A DNA stretch of 25,501 nucleotides from Palsa-739 sp036512155 (GTDB taxonomy: Bacteria; Actinomycetota; Thermoleophilia; Gaiellales; Gaiellaceae), in the NCBI GenBank assembly GCA_036512155.1, contig DATCBD010000103.1, forward strand, positions 1-25,501, read 5' to 3'. Positions 1 to 7,568 of the stretch are shown here, piece after piece. The position numbers and the translations under genes are program-made. A model generated the notes under the pieces. It saw only the letters and a list, made by a program, of their open reading frames with translations, searched no databases and had not been told where the DNA came from. Each line of letters begins with the position of its first letter. Within the stretch, counting starts at the first letter, position 1.

Positions 1-1143
1 GAAGCGCGCGACGTCGGACGACTGCAGGTCGATCTCCGGCTCGCCGTGCACGAGCCACTCGGCCACCGACTTGCCGACGCCCGGGCCTTCCTTCACCCAG
101 ACGGCAGAGGCGGCCCACAGGCCCTTTACCTCGGGCGTCTCGCCGAGCAGGGGCAGCCCGTCGGGCGTGAGCGAGAGCAGGCCGTTGATCGCGTACTTGA
201 TCCCGACCGACTCGTCGCCGAGTACCTCCGGCACGAGCTGGAGCGCGTGCTCGAGCTGGAGCTCGAAGTCCTCCTGCGTGAACGGCAGCTCGGTCGGCGT
301 CGTCGCCGATTCCTCGATCGACGGGATGTCGTCGGGCTCGTGCAGGATCGGCCGATGCGCGTAGGAGCCGACTTCGAGGCCCTGCCCGTCCTGGCGCTCG
401 TACATGTTCGTGTCCATGTCGCGGACGATCGGATAGTCGACCGCCGTCTTCGAGGTGAGGAAACGCGGCACCGGGCCGACGTCGATCATCTGGTGCACCG
501 CCGGCGTCAGCGGGATGGACGCGCCGACCATGCGCGCGATCCGCGGCGACCACACGCCGCACGCGATCACGACGACATCGGCCTCGAAGTCGCCGCGCGT
601 CGTGCGCACGCGCCGCACGTGCCCGTCCTCGACGTCGATGCCGGTCACCTCGGTGTTCGCGAAGACCTGCGCGCCCAGCGCCTGCGCCTGCTCGCGCATG
701 AGCGTCCCGAAGCGGAGCGAATCGACGACAGCGACGGTCGGCGAGTAGAACCCGCCGAGCAGGATCGACTCGTCCACATACGGGACGAGCTCCCTGATCT
801 CCGCAGGCGTGACGAGGCGGCAGCCGTCGATGCCCCACGATTTCGCGGAGGCCATCCGGCGGCGCAGCTCCTCCATCCGCTCCTCCGTGCGCGCGACCTC
901 GATGCCGCCGCACTCATGCAGCGTGCCGGCGTCGCGGTACTGGCGCATCGACTCGAGCGTGAGCTGCGTCATCTCCTTCGAGTGGTCGACCGGGAAGATG
1001 AAGTTGGACGCGTGCCCGGTCGAGCCGCCCGGATTCGGGAACGGCCCCTTGTCCAGCTGCACGAGATCGGTGACGCCGAGCTCGGCGAGCCAGCCGGTGA
1101 GGCTGTTGCCGACGATGCCGCCGCCGATGACGACGACCTTCAT
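1..1143 (-). CDS. FAD-dependent oxidoreductase, dimethylglycine/sarcosine dehydrogenase family (partial)
   Basis: The frame reads from ATG at 1143 down to the window edge, giving 381 residues with no stop; the C-terminus lies outside. The N-terminus has a Rossmann dinucleotide motif (GGGIVGNS, about residues 7-14). It is followed by STGHAS, where His44 aligns with the histidine that binds FAD covalently in dimethylglycine and sarcosine dehydrogenases. The second FAD-contact region, TPDGLPLLGETPEVKGLW, lies near residue 325. Members of this family oxidise N-methyl amines and usually carry a C-terminal tetrahydrofolate-binding GcvT domain, which would be cut off here. The ATG overlaps the stop of the upstream GntR gene in an ATGA, implying translational coupling. 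It is a third paralogue of the two complete enzymes at 12494-17157, but its flavin motif (STGHASN, not ST[WH]H[AS]AG) is more divergent. The exact substrate is unknown. Confidence 0.85.
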   Translation of the reverse strand, partial: MKVVVIGGGIVGNSLTGWLAELGVTDLVQLDKGPFPNPGGSTGHASNFIFPVDHSKEMTQLTLESMRQYRDAGTLHECGGIEVARTEERMEELRRRMASAKSWGIDGCRLVTPAEIRELVPYVDESILLGGFYSPTVAVVDSLRFGTLMREQAQALGAQVFANTEVTGIDVEDGHVRRVRTTRGDFEADVVVIACGVWSPRIARMVGASIPLTPAVHQMIDVGPVPRFLTSKTAVDYPIVRDMDTNMYERQDGQGLEVGSYAHRPILHEPDDIPSIEESATTPTELPFTQEDFELQLEHALQLVPEVLGDESVGIKYAINGLLSLTPDGLPLLGETPEVKGLWAASAVWVKEGPGVGKSVAEWLVHGEPEIDLQSSDVARF

Positions 1144-1757
1144 ACGGTAACCAGCACCCGGCGCATCGCCTGCTCGAAGCCCTGGACGTGCGCGCGCATC
1201 AGGTCCGCCGCCCGCTCGCCGGAGCCGTTGACGATCGCGAGCACGAGGTTCCGGTGCGCCTCGACCGCCTCCTCGAGGGCCTCGTTGCGATCGAGCGCGA
1301 TCATCCAGATGCGGTGCGCGAGCACGTAGTACTCGCCGAGCGTCTTCTCGAGCAGATCGTTGTGCGCGGCGGCGTAGATCGCACGATGGATGCGTTCGTC
1401 GATGTCCATCAGGTCGGCGCCCCGCACGATCGAGCTGCCGAGCTCGGCGAGCTCATCGCGTTCGTCCTCGGTCGCGCGCTCGGCGGCGAGGCGCGCCGCC
1501 TCCGGCTCGAGCGCCTCGCGCACCTCGGAGATGCGCGCAAGGTCGCGTACGTCGACGTTCGTGACGAACATGCCGCGGCGCGGAAACACCTCGACCAGCT
1601 GCTCGTGCGCAAGCCGGCGCAGCGCTTCGCGGACCGGCGTACGACCGATGCCGAGCCGCTCGATGAGCGCCCGCTCGTCGATCACGGCACCCGGCGCCAG
1701 CTCGAGTGACACGATGGCGTTGCGGATGGCGATATACGCCTGATCTGCCAGCTGCAT
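1140..1757 (-). CDS. GntR-family transcriptional regulator, FadR/FCD subfamily
   Basis: 205 residues from ATG 1757. An N-terminal winged helix-turn-helix (about residues 5-67) has the family signature GRTPVREALRRLA and the wing PRRGMFV. The C-terminal all-helical FCD domain (about 76-198) keeps the usual metal/ligand residues: D-x3-H in DERIHRAIY, His in EAHRNL and His in RAHVQ. FCD regulators are ligand-responsive repressors, often of small carboxylates or amino acids. The gene is divergent from fhs with 50 bp between the starts, and it overlaps the downstream oxidoreductase by 4 bp. It therefore probably controls both the leftward oxidoreductase operon and the rightward fhs-betaine transporter operon. 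A betaine-derived effector is inference. No strong Shine-Dalgarno is visible upstream of its ATG. Confidence 0.9.
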   Translation of the reverse strand: MQLADQAYIAIRNAIVSLELAPGAVIDERALIERLGIGRTPVREALRRLAHEQLVEVFPRRGMFVTNVDVRDLARISEVREALEPEAARLAAERATEDERDELAELGSSIVRGADLMDIDERIHRAIYAAAHNDLLEKTLGEYYVLAHRIWMIALDRNEALEEAVEAHRNLVLAIVNGSGERAADLMRAHVQGFEQAMRRVLVTV

Positions 1758-1763
1758 CCAACA

Positions 1764-1780
1764 GATATATTACTCATATC
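1764..1780. promoter_or_regulatory. Candidate GntR operator with overlapping divergent -10 boxes
   Basis: The 50-bp gap between the GntR and fhs starts contains an AT-rich island in otherwise GC-rich DNA. It holds the dyad GATAT-N7-ATATC (1764-1768 and 1776-1780). Within it, TATATT (1766-1771) fits a rightward -10 for fhs, and TAATAT on the minus strand (1767-1772) fits a leftward -10 about 9 nt before the GntR ATG. A regulator bound to the dyad would cover both. No convincing -35 was found on either side. The role is inferred from symmetry and position. Confidence 0.5.
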
Positions 1781-1807
1781 CGAGGTCGGGCTGTAGAAAG
1801 GAGTGCG

Positions 1808-3475
1808 GTGGCGACGAAGACACCTTCCTCTCTCGAGATCGCGCAGGAGGCGACGCTCCGGCCGATCGCGGAGATCGCCGCCGCGGCCGGCCTCGAGCCG
1901 GACGAGGTCGACCTGTACGGCAAGTACAAGGCGAAGATCTCGCTCTCCGTGCTCGAGCGGCTCGCCGACCGGCCGGACGCGAAGCTCGTCTGCGTCACCG
2001 CGATCACGCCGACGAAATTCGGCGAGGGCAAGACGACGACGTCGGTGTCGCTCACGCAGGGCCTGGGCGCGATCGGCCGAAACCCGGTGCTCTGCCTGCG
2101 GGAGGCCTCGCTCGGGCCCGTGTTCGGGATCAAGGGCGGCGCCGCCGGTGCGGGCTACGCGCAGGTCGTCCCGATGGAGGACATGAACCTCCACTTCACC
2201 GGCGACATCCATGCCATCGGCGCCGCGAACAACCTGCTCGCCGCGATGCTCGAGGCACATCTGCTGCACGGGAACGAGCTCGGGATCGATCCGCTCTCGA
2301 TCAGCTGGCGGCGCTGCGTCGACATCAACGACCGCGCGCTGCGCGACACCGTCGTCGGCCTCGGCGGCCGCGCGAACGGCTACCCGCGCCAGACCGGCTG
2401 GGACATCACCGCCGCCTCCGAGGTGATGGCGATCGTCGCCGTCGCGCGCGACCTCTTCGACCTGCGCGCGCGGCTTGGCGCGATCACCGTCGGCTCGACG
2501 TACGAGGGCCAGCCCGTCACGGCCGAGCAGCTGAAGGCCGCCGGCGCCATGACCGTCCTCCTGAAGGAGACGATCAAGCCGAACCTCGTGCAGACGCTGG
2601 AGGGCCAGCCCGCGTTCGTGCACTGCGGCCCGTTCGCGAACATCGCGCACGGCAACAGCTCGCTCGTCGCCGACCGCATCGGCCTCAAGCTCGGCGACAT
2701 CGTCGTCACCGAGTCCGGCTTCGGCGCCGACATGGGCATGGAGAAGTTCTTCGACATCGTCTGCCGCATCGGCGGCCTGACGCCGAGCGCGGTCGTGCTC
2801 GTCGCCACCGTGAAGGCGCTCAAGCACCACGGCGGCGACCCGGAGGGCGGCGCGGAGGCGATCGAGGCCGGCTCGGCGAACATGATCCGCCACCTCTCGA
2901 CCATCCGCGAGTTCGGGCTGAATGCCGTCGTCGCGGTCAACCGCTTCCCGAACGACACCGACGAGGAGATCGAGCAGATCCGCCGCATCGCGCTCGCGAA
3001 CGGCGCCTTCGCGGCGGAGGCGAACGAGGCGGTCGTGCGCGGCGGCGAAGGTGCAGCCGCACTCGCGGAAGCAGTCGTCGCCGCCACGGACCAGCCGTCC
3101 AACTTCGCCCCGGTGTATCCGCTCGACGACTCGATCGAGCGGAAGATCGAGGCGATCGCGACCCGCGTCTACGGCGCGGACGGGATCCTGCTGCAACCCG
3201 CAGCCCGCAAGAAGATCGAGGAGTACGAGCGCATCGGCTTCGACAAGCTCCCGATCTGCATGGCGAAGACGCACCTCTCGCTCTCGCACGACCCGACGCT
3301 CGCGAACGCGCCCACCGGCTTCACCGTCACCGTGCGCGACATCCGCGCGTACACGGGCGCCGGCTGGCTCGTCGCGCTGTGCGGCGACATGCAGACCATG
3401 CCCGGCTACGGCCGCACGCCTGCCGCCCAGAACGTCGACATCGACGACGAGGGGAGGACGATTGGCCTCTTCTGA
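1808..3475 (+). CDS. fhs: Formate-tetrahydrofolate ligase
   Basis: 555 residues, the usual length for this enzyme. It makes 10-formyl-tetrahydrofolate from formate, THF and ATP, or runs in reverse when C1 units are in surplus. The start is GTG 1808, preceded by AGAAAGGAG (1795-1803). An in-frame ATG at 1706 lies inside the divergent GntR gene and is rejected. The ATP-binding loop TPTKFGEGKTTT has Lys75. Further family blocks are FGIKGGAAGAGYAQV, MNLHFTGDIHAI, the long conserved C1-enzyme blocks NIAHGNSS and TESGFGADMGMEKF, and the C-terminal MPGYGRTPAAQNVDID. Its 3' end overlaps the betaine-transporter ATPase by 14 nt, so it is probably the first gene of that operon. The context suggests it links methyl groups removed from betaine-type substrates to the folate C1 pool. 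Confidence 0.97.
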   Translation: MATKTPSSLEIAQEATLRPIAEIAAAAGLEPDEVDLYGKYKAKISLSVLERLADRPDAKLVCVTAITPTKFGEGKTTTSVSLTQGLGAIGRNPVLCLREASLGPVFGIKGGAAGAGYAQVVPMEDMNLHFTGDIHAIGAANNLLAAMLEAHLLHGNELGIDPLSISWRRCVDINDRALRDTVVGLGGRANGYPRQTGWDITAASEVMAIVAVARDLFDLRARLGAITVGSTYEGQPVTAEQLKAAGAMTVLLKETIKPNLVQTLEGQPAFVHCGPFANIAHGNSSLVADRIGLKLGDIVVTESGFGADMGMEKFFDIVCRIGGLTPSAVVLVATVKALKHHGGDPEGGAEAIEAGSANMIRHLSTIREFGLNAVVAVNRFPNDTDEEIEQIRRIALANGAFAAEANEAVVRGGEGAAALAEAVVAATDQPSNFAPVYPLDDSIERKIEAIATRVYGADGILLQPAARKKIEEYERIGFDKLPICMAKTHLSLSHDPTLANAPTGFTVTVRDIRAYTGAGWLVALCGDMQTMPGYGRTPAAQNVDIDDEGRTIGLF

Positions 3476-4520
3476 GGAGGTCCAGGTTTCCTGCCGCGAC
3501 GTCTGGAAGGTCTTCGGCCCGAACGCGGCGAAGGCGATCGAGAGCGGCGACGTCAATCTCCCACGCGCCGAGCTGATGGCCAAGACGGGCTGCACGGTCG
3601 CTTCGCGCGAGATCACGTTCGACGTCCGTCGCGGCGAGGTCTTCGTCGTCATGGGACTGTCGGGAAGCGGAAAGTCGACGCTCGTCCGCTGCATCACGCG
3701 CCTGATCGAGCCGACGTCCGGCGCGATCGACCTGTGCGGCCACGACGTGCTCGGCGCGCAGCCGAAGGAGCTGCGGGAGCTCCGCCGCACGAAGGTCGCG
3801 ATGGTCTTCCAGCATTTCGGGCTCTTCCCGCATCGCAAGGTGATCGACAACGTCGCGTACGGCCTCGAAGTGCAGGGCATCGACAAGGAGAAGCGCTACG
3901 AGCGCGCGCGGGAACTGCTCGCGGTCGTCGGGCTCGCGCCGGTGGAGGCGTCGTACCCCGACCAGCTGAGCGGCGGCATGCAGCAACGCGTCGGCCTCGC
4001 GCGCGCGCTCGCTGTCGACCCCGAGGTGCTGATCTTCGACGAGGCGTTCTCGGCGCTCGACCCGCTGATCCGGCGCGAGATGCAGGACGAGGTGCTGCGC
4101 CTGCAGGAGCGCCTCCAGAAGACGGTCATCTTCGTCACGCACGACCTCGACGAGGCGCTGAAGCTCGGCGACCGGATCGCCATCATGAAGGACGGCCGCT
4201 TCGTCCAGGTCGGGACGCCGGCCGACATCGTCGGGGCGCCCGCGGACGACTACGTCCGCGAGTTCGTCCGCGACGTTCCCCGCGGCAAGGTACTGACGGC
4301 CGCGTTCGCCACGCAGCCGCACGGCGGCGAGACGCCGGAGGAAGTCGTCCGGCACGACCAGCGGCTCGGCGAATTGCTCCCGGTCGTCTTCGGCGCCAAG
4401 GGACCGATCGGTGTCGTGGACGGAAGCGGCGAGCTCGTCGGCATCCTCGATCGCCGCATGGTCATCCACGTCCTCGCCGGCCGCGAGGAGCCGTCGGTCC
4501 CCGAAGAGCTGCCCGCGTAA
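3462..4520 (+). CDS. proV: Glycine betaine/proline ABC transporter ATP-binding protein
   Basis: 352 residues. The start is taken as TTG 3462 because GGGGAGG (3451-3457) sits 4 nt upstream and no ATG or GTG is well placed; this overlaps the end of fhs. The cytoplasmic ATPase drives import by the following permease. Its motifs are Walker A GLSGSGKST (Lys71), Q-loop VFQHFGLFPH, signature LSGGMQQR (from residue 169), Walker B VLIFDEAFSALD (Asp193, Glu194) and H-loop VTHDLDEA. The long N-terminal segment before Walker A and the phrase HFGLFPHRKV are typical of the ProV/OpuAA branch. A short C-terminal region (about 290-345, GPIGVVDGSGELVGILDRR) resembles part of a CBS domain, the ionic-strength or nucleotide sensor of this branch, but only about one repeat is present. 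Osmotic gating is therefore uncertain. Confidence 0.93.
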   Translation: MASSEEVQVSCRDVWKVFGPNAAKAIESGDVNLPRAELMAKTGCTVASREITFDVRRGEVFVVMGLSGSGKSTLVRCITRLIEPTSGAIDLCGHDVLGAQPKELRELRRTKVAMVFQHFGLFPHRKVIDNVAYGLEVQGIDKEKRYERARELLAVVGLAPVEASYPDQLSGGMQQRVGLARALAVDPEVLIFDEAFSALDPLIRREMQDEVLRLQERLQKTVIFVTHDLDEALKLGDRIAIMKDGRFVQVGTPADIVGAPADDYVREFVRDVPRGKVLTAAFATQPHGGETPEEVVRHDQRLGELLPVVFGAKGPIGVVDGSGELVGILDRRMVIHVLAGREEPSVPEELPA

Positions 4521-4522
4521 GC

Positions 4523-6556
4523 GTGTCCACACCGACCGCGACGACGCTTCATCTGCCCGGCGCGGCTCGAATCCTCAGCGGGCGCCTCGGCCGGTGGGCG
4601 CCGCCGCTCCTCCTCGCAGTCCCGCTCTGCATCGTCGCCGTCGCCGTCGAGGGCTTCCACTCGGGATTCCCGGCCAACTGGTACCTCGGTGTTCCGCGCT
4701 GGTTCGACAGCCTCAGCAACTGGGTGACGAACAACGACAGCACAAACTTCTTCCTGCACCACATCGTCACCGGCTTCGGCAACCTCCTGAACAGCGCGAC
4801 GAACGACGTCGTCAACCTCCTCCACTGGATGACCTGGGTCGGCGTCCTCGGCGCCGCCACGGTCTTCGCCTGGATCGTCGGCACGTGGCGCACCGCGCTT
4901 TTCTCCGCGCTCGTCATCTGCTCGTTCGGCGTCCTGCAGATCCCGAACGGCGGCCCGAACGGGATCTCGCAGATGTGGCCGAGCGCGATGACGACCCTCG
5001 CGTTGATGACCGTCGCGATCATCCTCTCGACGATCGTCGGCATCCCGCTCGGCATCGCCTCGGCGATCTGGCCGAGGGTGAGCAGAGCGCTTCGGCCAGT
5101 CCTCGACCTGATGCAGATCCTGCCGGCCTTCGCGTATCTCGTGCCGATCGTCGTGCTCTTCTCGATCGGCAACCCGGCCGGCATCGTGGCGACGTTCATC
5201 TACGCGGTGCCTCCGCTCGTGCGCTTCACCGAGCTCGGCATCCGCTCCGTCAAGAAGGACGTGATCGAGGCGGCGGAATCCTTCGGCTCGACGCGCGGGC
5301 AGATCCTGCGCAACGTGCAGCTGCCGCTCGCTGCGCAGGCGATCATGCTCGGGCTGAACCAGGTGATCATGATGGCGCTGTCGATCGTCGTGATCGCCTC
5401 GCTGATCGGCGCCGGCGGGCTCGGCGACCCGGTGCTGAACGCGCTCCAGACGCAGCAGATCGGGGAGGGCGCCGTCGCCGGGCTGCTCATCGTCCTGATG
5501 GCGATGTGGCTCGACCGCAGCTCGGCGGCGTTCGGGCAGCGCGCCACACGAGACCGCACGGCGTCCTTGCGCAACCTGACGCGGCGGCAGCATGTCGGCC
5601 TCTGGGGCGCAGTCCTCGTCGCGATCCTCGTTGCGCGGTATGGCCTCTCGCTCGGCGACTGGCCCGCCGGCTGGGGCTTCTCGTTCGTCGACCAGGCGAC
5701 GAGCGCGCTCAACTGGGTCACGAACGAGTTCACGGGCGTCGCCGGTCCCATCTCGAGCTTCCTGACGCTGCACGTGCTCAACCCGCTGCAGCGCTGGTTC
5801 GGCGACGTTCCGTGGTTCCTAGTCGCTGCCTTTGTCGGGACGATCGGCTGGGTGCGCGGAGGCTGGCGGCGCGGCGTGCTCCTCGCCGGCTGCGTCGTCC
5901 TCCTGGGCCTCATGCAGGCGCCGGCCGGCTACACGTTCCAGGGCACGACGTCGTACAACTTCGTCGCCTGGAACGACGCGATGGAGACGCTGAGCCTCGT
6001 GGTCGTCTCACTCGTGCTCGACCTCGTCATCGGGATCCCCCTCGGCATCGCCGCCTACCGGTGGCGGACGGTCGACCGGATCTTGCGCCCGATCCTCGAC
6101 TTCTTGCAGACGCTGCCGGCGTTCGTCTATCTGATCCCGGTGGTGACGCTCTTCGGTGTGGGCAACGTCGCGGGCGTCAGCGCCTCGTTCATCTACGCGC
6201 TCCCCGCAGCTGTGCGAGCGACGACGCTCGGCCTGCGGGCCGTCCAGCACGACGTCCTCGAAGCGGGGCAGTCGTTCGGATCGACGCGCTGGCAGCTCCT
6301 CTTCAAGGTCGAGCTGCCGATAGCGCGCCCGTACTTGATGTTGGCCGTCAATCAGACGATCCTTCTCGTCATGGCCGAAGTGGTCGTGGCAGGGCTCGTC
6401 GGCGCCGGTGGCCTCGGGCTCGACGTGGTCACGGGCTTCTCGCGGTCAGAGGTCGGGCTCGGCGCGGCCGCGGGGCTGGCGATGGTGTTGATGGGAATCG
6501 TGCTCGACCGGCTCAGCCAGTCGAATCCGGATCGTGGGCGGGTGGCAACGTCATGA
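4523..6556 (+). CDS. proW: Glycine betaine ABC transporter permease, two fused ProW-type domains
   Basis: 677 residues, about twice a single ProW/OpuAB permease. The start is GTG 4523, 2 nt after the ATPase stop; upstream in-frame codons lie in the ATPase gene. Two homologous halves each end in a complete binding-protein-dependent transport domain. The EAA loops are EAAESFGSTRGQILRNVQLP (from Glu249) and EAGQSFGSTRWQLLFKVELP (from Glu580), 331 residues apart. Each is preceded by LRPxLDxxQxLPAFxYLxP and followed by GAGGLG. Each half also has its own N-terminal hydrophobic and amphipathic section (residues about 25-130 and 355-465). One chain could thus supply both transmembrane halves of the importer. 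Fused or duplicated permeases are known in this superfamily; whether the halves have diverged functionally cannot be told here. Confidence 0.92.
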   Translation: MSTPTATTLHLPGAARILSGRLGRWAPPLLLAVPLCIVAVAVEGFHSGFPANWYLGVPRWFDSLSNWVTNNDSTNFFLHHIVTGFGNLLNSATNDVVNLLHWMTWVGVLGAATVFAWIVGTWRTALFSALVICSFGVLQIPNGGPNGISQMWPSAMTTLALMTVAIILSTIVGIPLGIASAIWPRVSRALRPVLDLMQILPAFAYLVPIVVLFSIGNPAGIVATFIYAVPPLVRFTELGIRSVKKDVIEAAESFGSTRGQILRNVQLPLAAQAIMLGLNQVIMMALSIVVIASLIGAGGLGDPVLNALQTQQIGEGAVAGLLIVLMAMWLDRSSAAFGQRATRDRTASLRNLTRRQHVGLWGAVLVAILVARYGLSLGDWPAGWGFSFVDQATSALNWVTNEFTGVAGPISSFLTLHVLNPLQRWFGDVPWFLVAAFVGTIGWVRGGWRRGVLLAGCVVLLGLMQAPAGYTFQGTTSYNFVAWNDAMETLSLVVVSLVLDLVIGIPLGIAAYRWRTVDRILRPILDFLQTLPAFVYLIPVVTLFGVGNVAGVSASFIYALPAAVRATTLGLRAVQHDVLEAGQSFGSTRWQLLFKVELPIARPYLMLAVNQTILLVMAEVVVAGLVGAGGLGLDVVTGFSRSEVGLGAAAGLAMVLMGIVLDRLSQSNPDRGRVATS

Positions 6557-6578
6557 GGGACACAACGAGGAGGGTGCA

Positions 6579-7568
6579 ATGAAGCAAGCCCGGAGGATCG
6601 CGGTCGTCGTCGCAGTGATCGGGTTGGTCGCCGTCGCGATCACCGCCGGCGCCGCGAACGGCGGCGGCCGCGCGAGCAAGCCGACGATCGTTCTCGCGAA
6701 CAACTCGTGGGAGGGCTCCGTCGCGAACAACGTCGTCGCCCAGTACGTGATCGAGAAGAACCTCGGCTACAACGTCAACCTGCTCACGATCGACGAGATC
6801 CCCGCCTGGCCCGCGATGGTCCAGGGCAAGGTCTCTGCGGTCATGGAGGTGTGGGGCCACTCGCCGCTCTACGCCCAGTACGTCAAGGGCAACCACAAGG
6901 TCGTCGACGCGGGCCTCGAAGGGCCCAACGGCAACATCGGCTGGTACGTGCCGACGTACCTCGTGCAGCAGCACCCGGAGCTCAAGACGTGGCAGGGCGT
7001 GAAGAAGGACTGGAAGATGTTCGTCACACCCCAGTCCTCACCTCAGGGCCAGTTCCTCGACGGCTCGCCGAGCTACGTGACCAACGATCAGGCACTCGTG
7101 AAGAACCTGGGGATCAACCTCAAGGTCGTCTTCGCGGGCACCGAGGCCGCGCAGCTGACCGAGATCGAGTCGGACTACAAGGCGAAGAAGCCGGTCCTCT
7201 TCTACTGGTACACGCCGCAGTATCAGAACGCGATCTTCAAGTTCTCCCAGGTCGCGCTCCCGGCATGGACGCCGGCGTGCGGCAAGCTCAAGCCGGCCGC
7301 GATCAACTGCGCCTATCCGCCCTACCACCTATACAAGGTGATGGCGGCGGGCCTTCCGACGCAGGCTCCGACCGTGGCGAACTTCATCAAGCGCTTCAAC
7401 TGGACGTCGGACGAGCAGAACTCGGTGTCCTACAACCTCGCCGTGAAGCACATGAGCAACAGCGCCGCGGCGGCGTTGTTCGTGAACTCGCACCAGGCAC
7501 TCGTCAAGTCCTGGCTCTCGAGCTCGGCGAAGCCGACCAAGGTCTCGCCGCCCGCTCCGGGAACCTAA
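6579..7568 (+). CDS. proX: Glycine betaine-binding protein of the ProX/OpuAC family
   Basis: 329 residues from ATG 6579, with GAGGAGGG at 6567-6574 and 22 nt after the permease stop. The N-terminus (KQARR, then about 18 hydrophobic residues, then ITAGAANGGG) is a Sec signal peptide with no lipobox cysteine. The mature protein would be secreted or periplasmic rather than lipid-anchored unless anchored another way. Three tryptophans in the right contexts, Trp92 (MEVWGHSP), Trp122 (GWYVPTYL) and Trp210 (FYWYTPQ), match the aromatic box that binds the trimethylammonium group in this family. A cysteine pair (ACGKLKPAAINC) could form a disulfide. This is the last gene of the fhs-proVWX run and ends tail-to-tail with the MFS gene, their stop codons overlapping. 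Confidence 0.93.
   Translation: MKQARRIAVVVAVIGLVAVAITAGAANGGGRASKPTIVLANNSWEGSVANNVVAQYVIEKNLGYNVNLLTIDEIPAWPAMVQGKVSAVMEVWGHSPLYAQYVKGNHKVVDAGLEGPNGNIGWYVPTYLVQQHPELKTWQGVKKDWKMFVTPQSSPQGQFLDGSPSYVTNDQALVKNLGINLKVVFAGTEAAQLTEIESDYKAKKPVLFYWYTPQYQNAIFKFSQVALPAWTPACGKLKPAAINCAYPPYHLYKVMAAGLPTQAPTVANFIKRFNWTSDEQNSVSYNLAVKHMSNSAAAALFVNSHQALVKSWLSSSAKPTKVSPPAPGT

Noticed and set aside
1706..1807. Upstream ATG extension of fhs
   Set aside because: It would start inside the divergent GntR gene; GTG 1808 has a good ribosome site and gives the normal length.
1682..3886. Long open frame on the minus strand opposite fhs (734 codons)
   Set aside because: It has low-complexity Arg/Ala/Asp-rich translation with no family motifs and mirrors the GC-rich third positions of fhs; it is a shadow of the real gene.
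4411..6582. 723-codon plus-strand frame overlapping the fused permease
   Set aside because: Arg/Asp-rich shadow; the alternative frame has membrane segments and two EAA loops.
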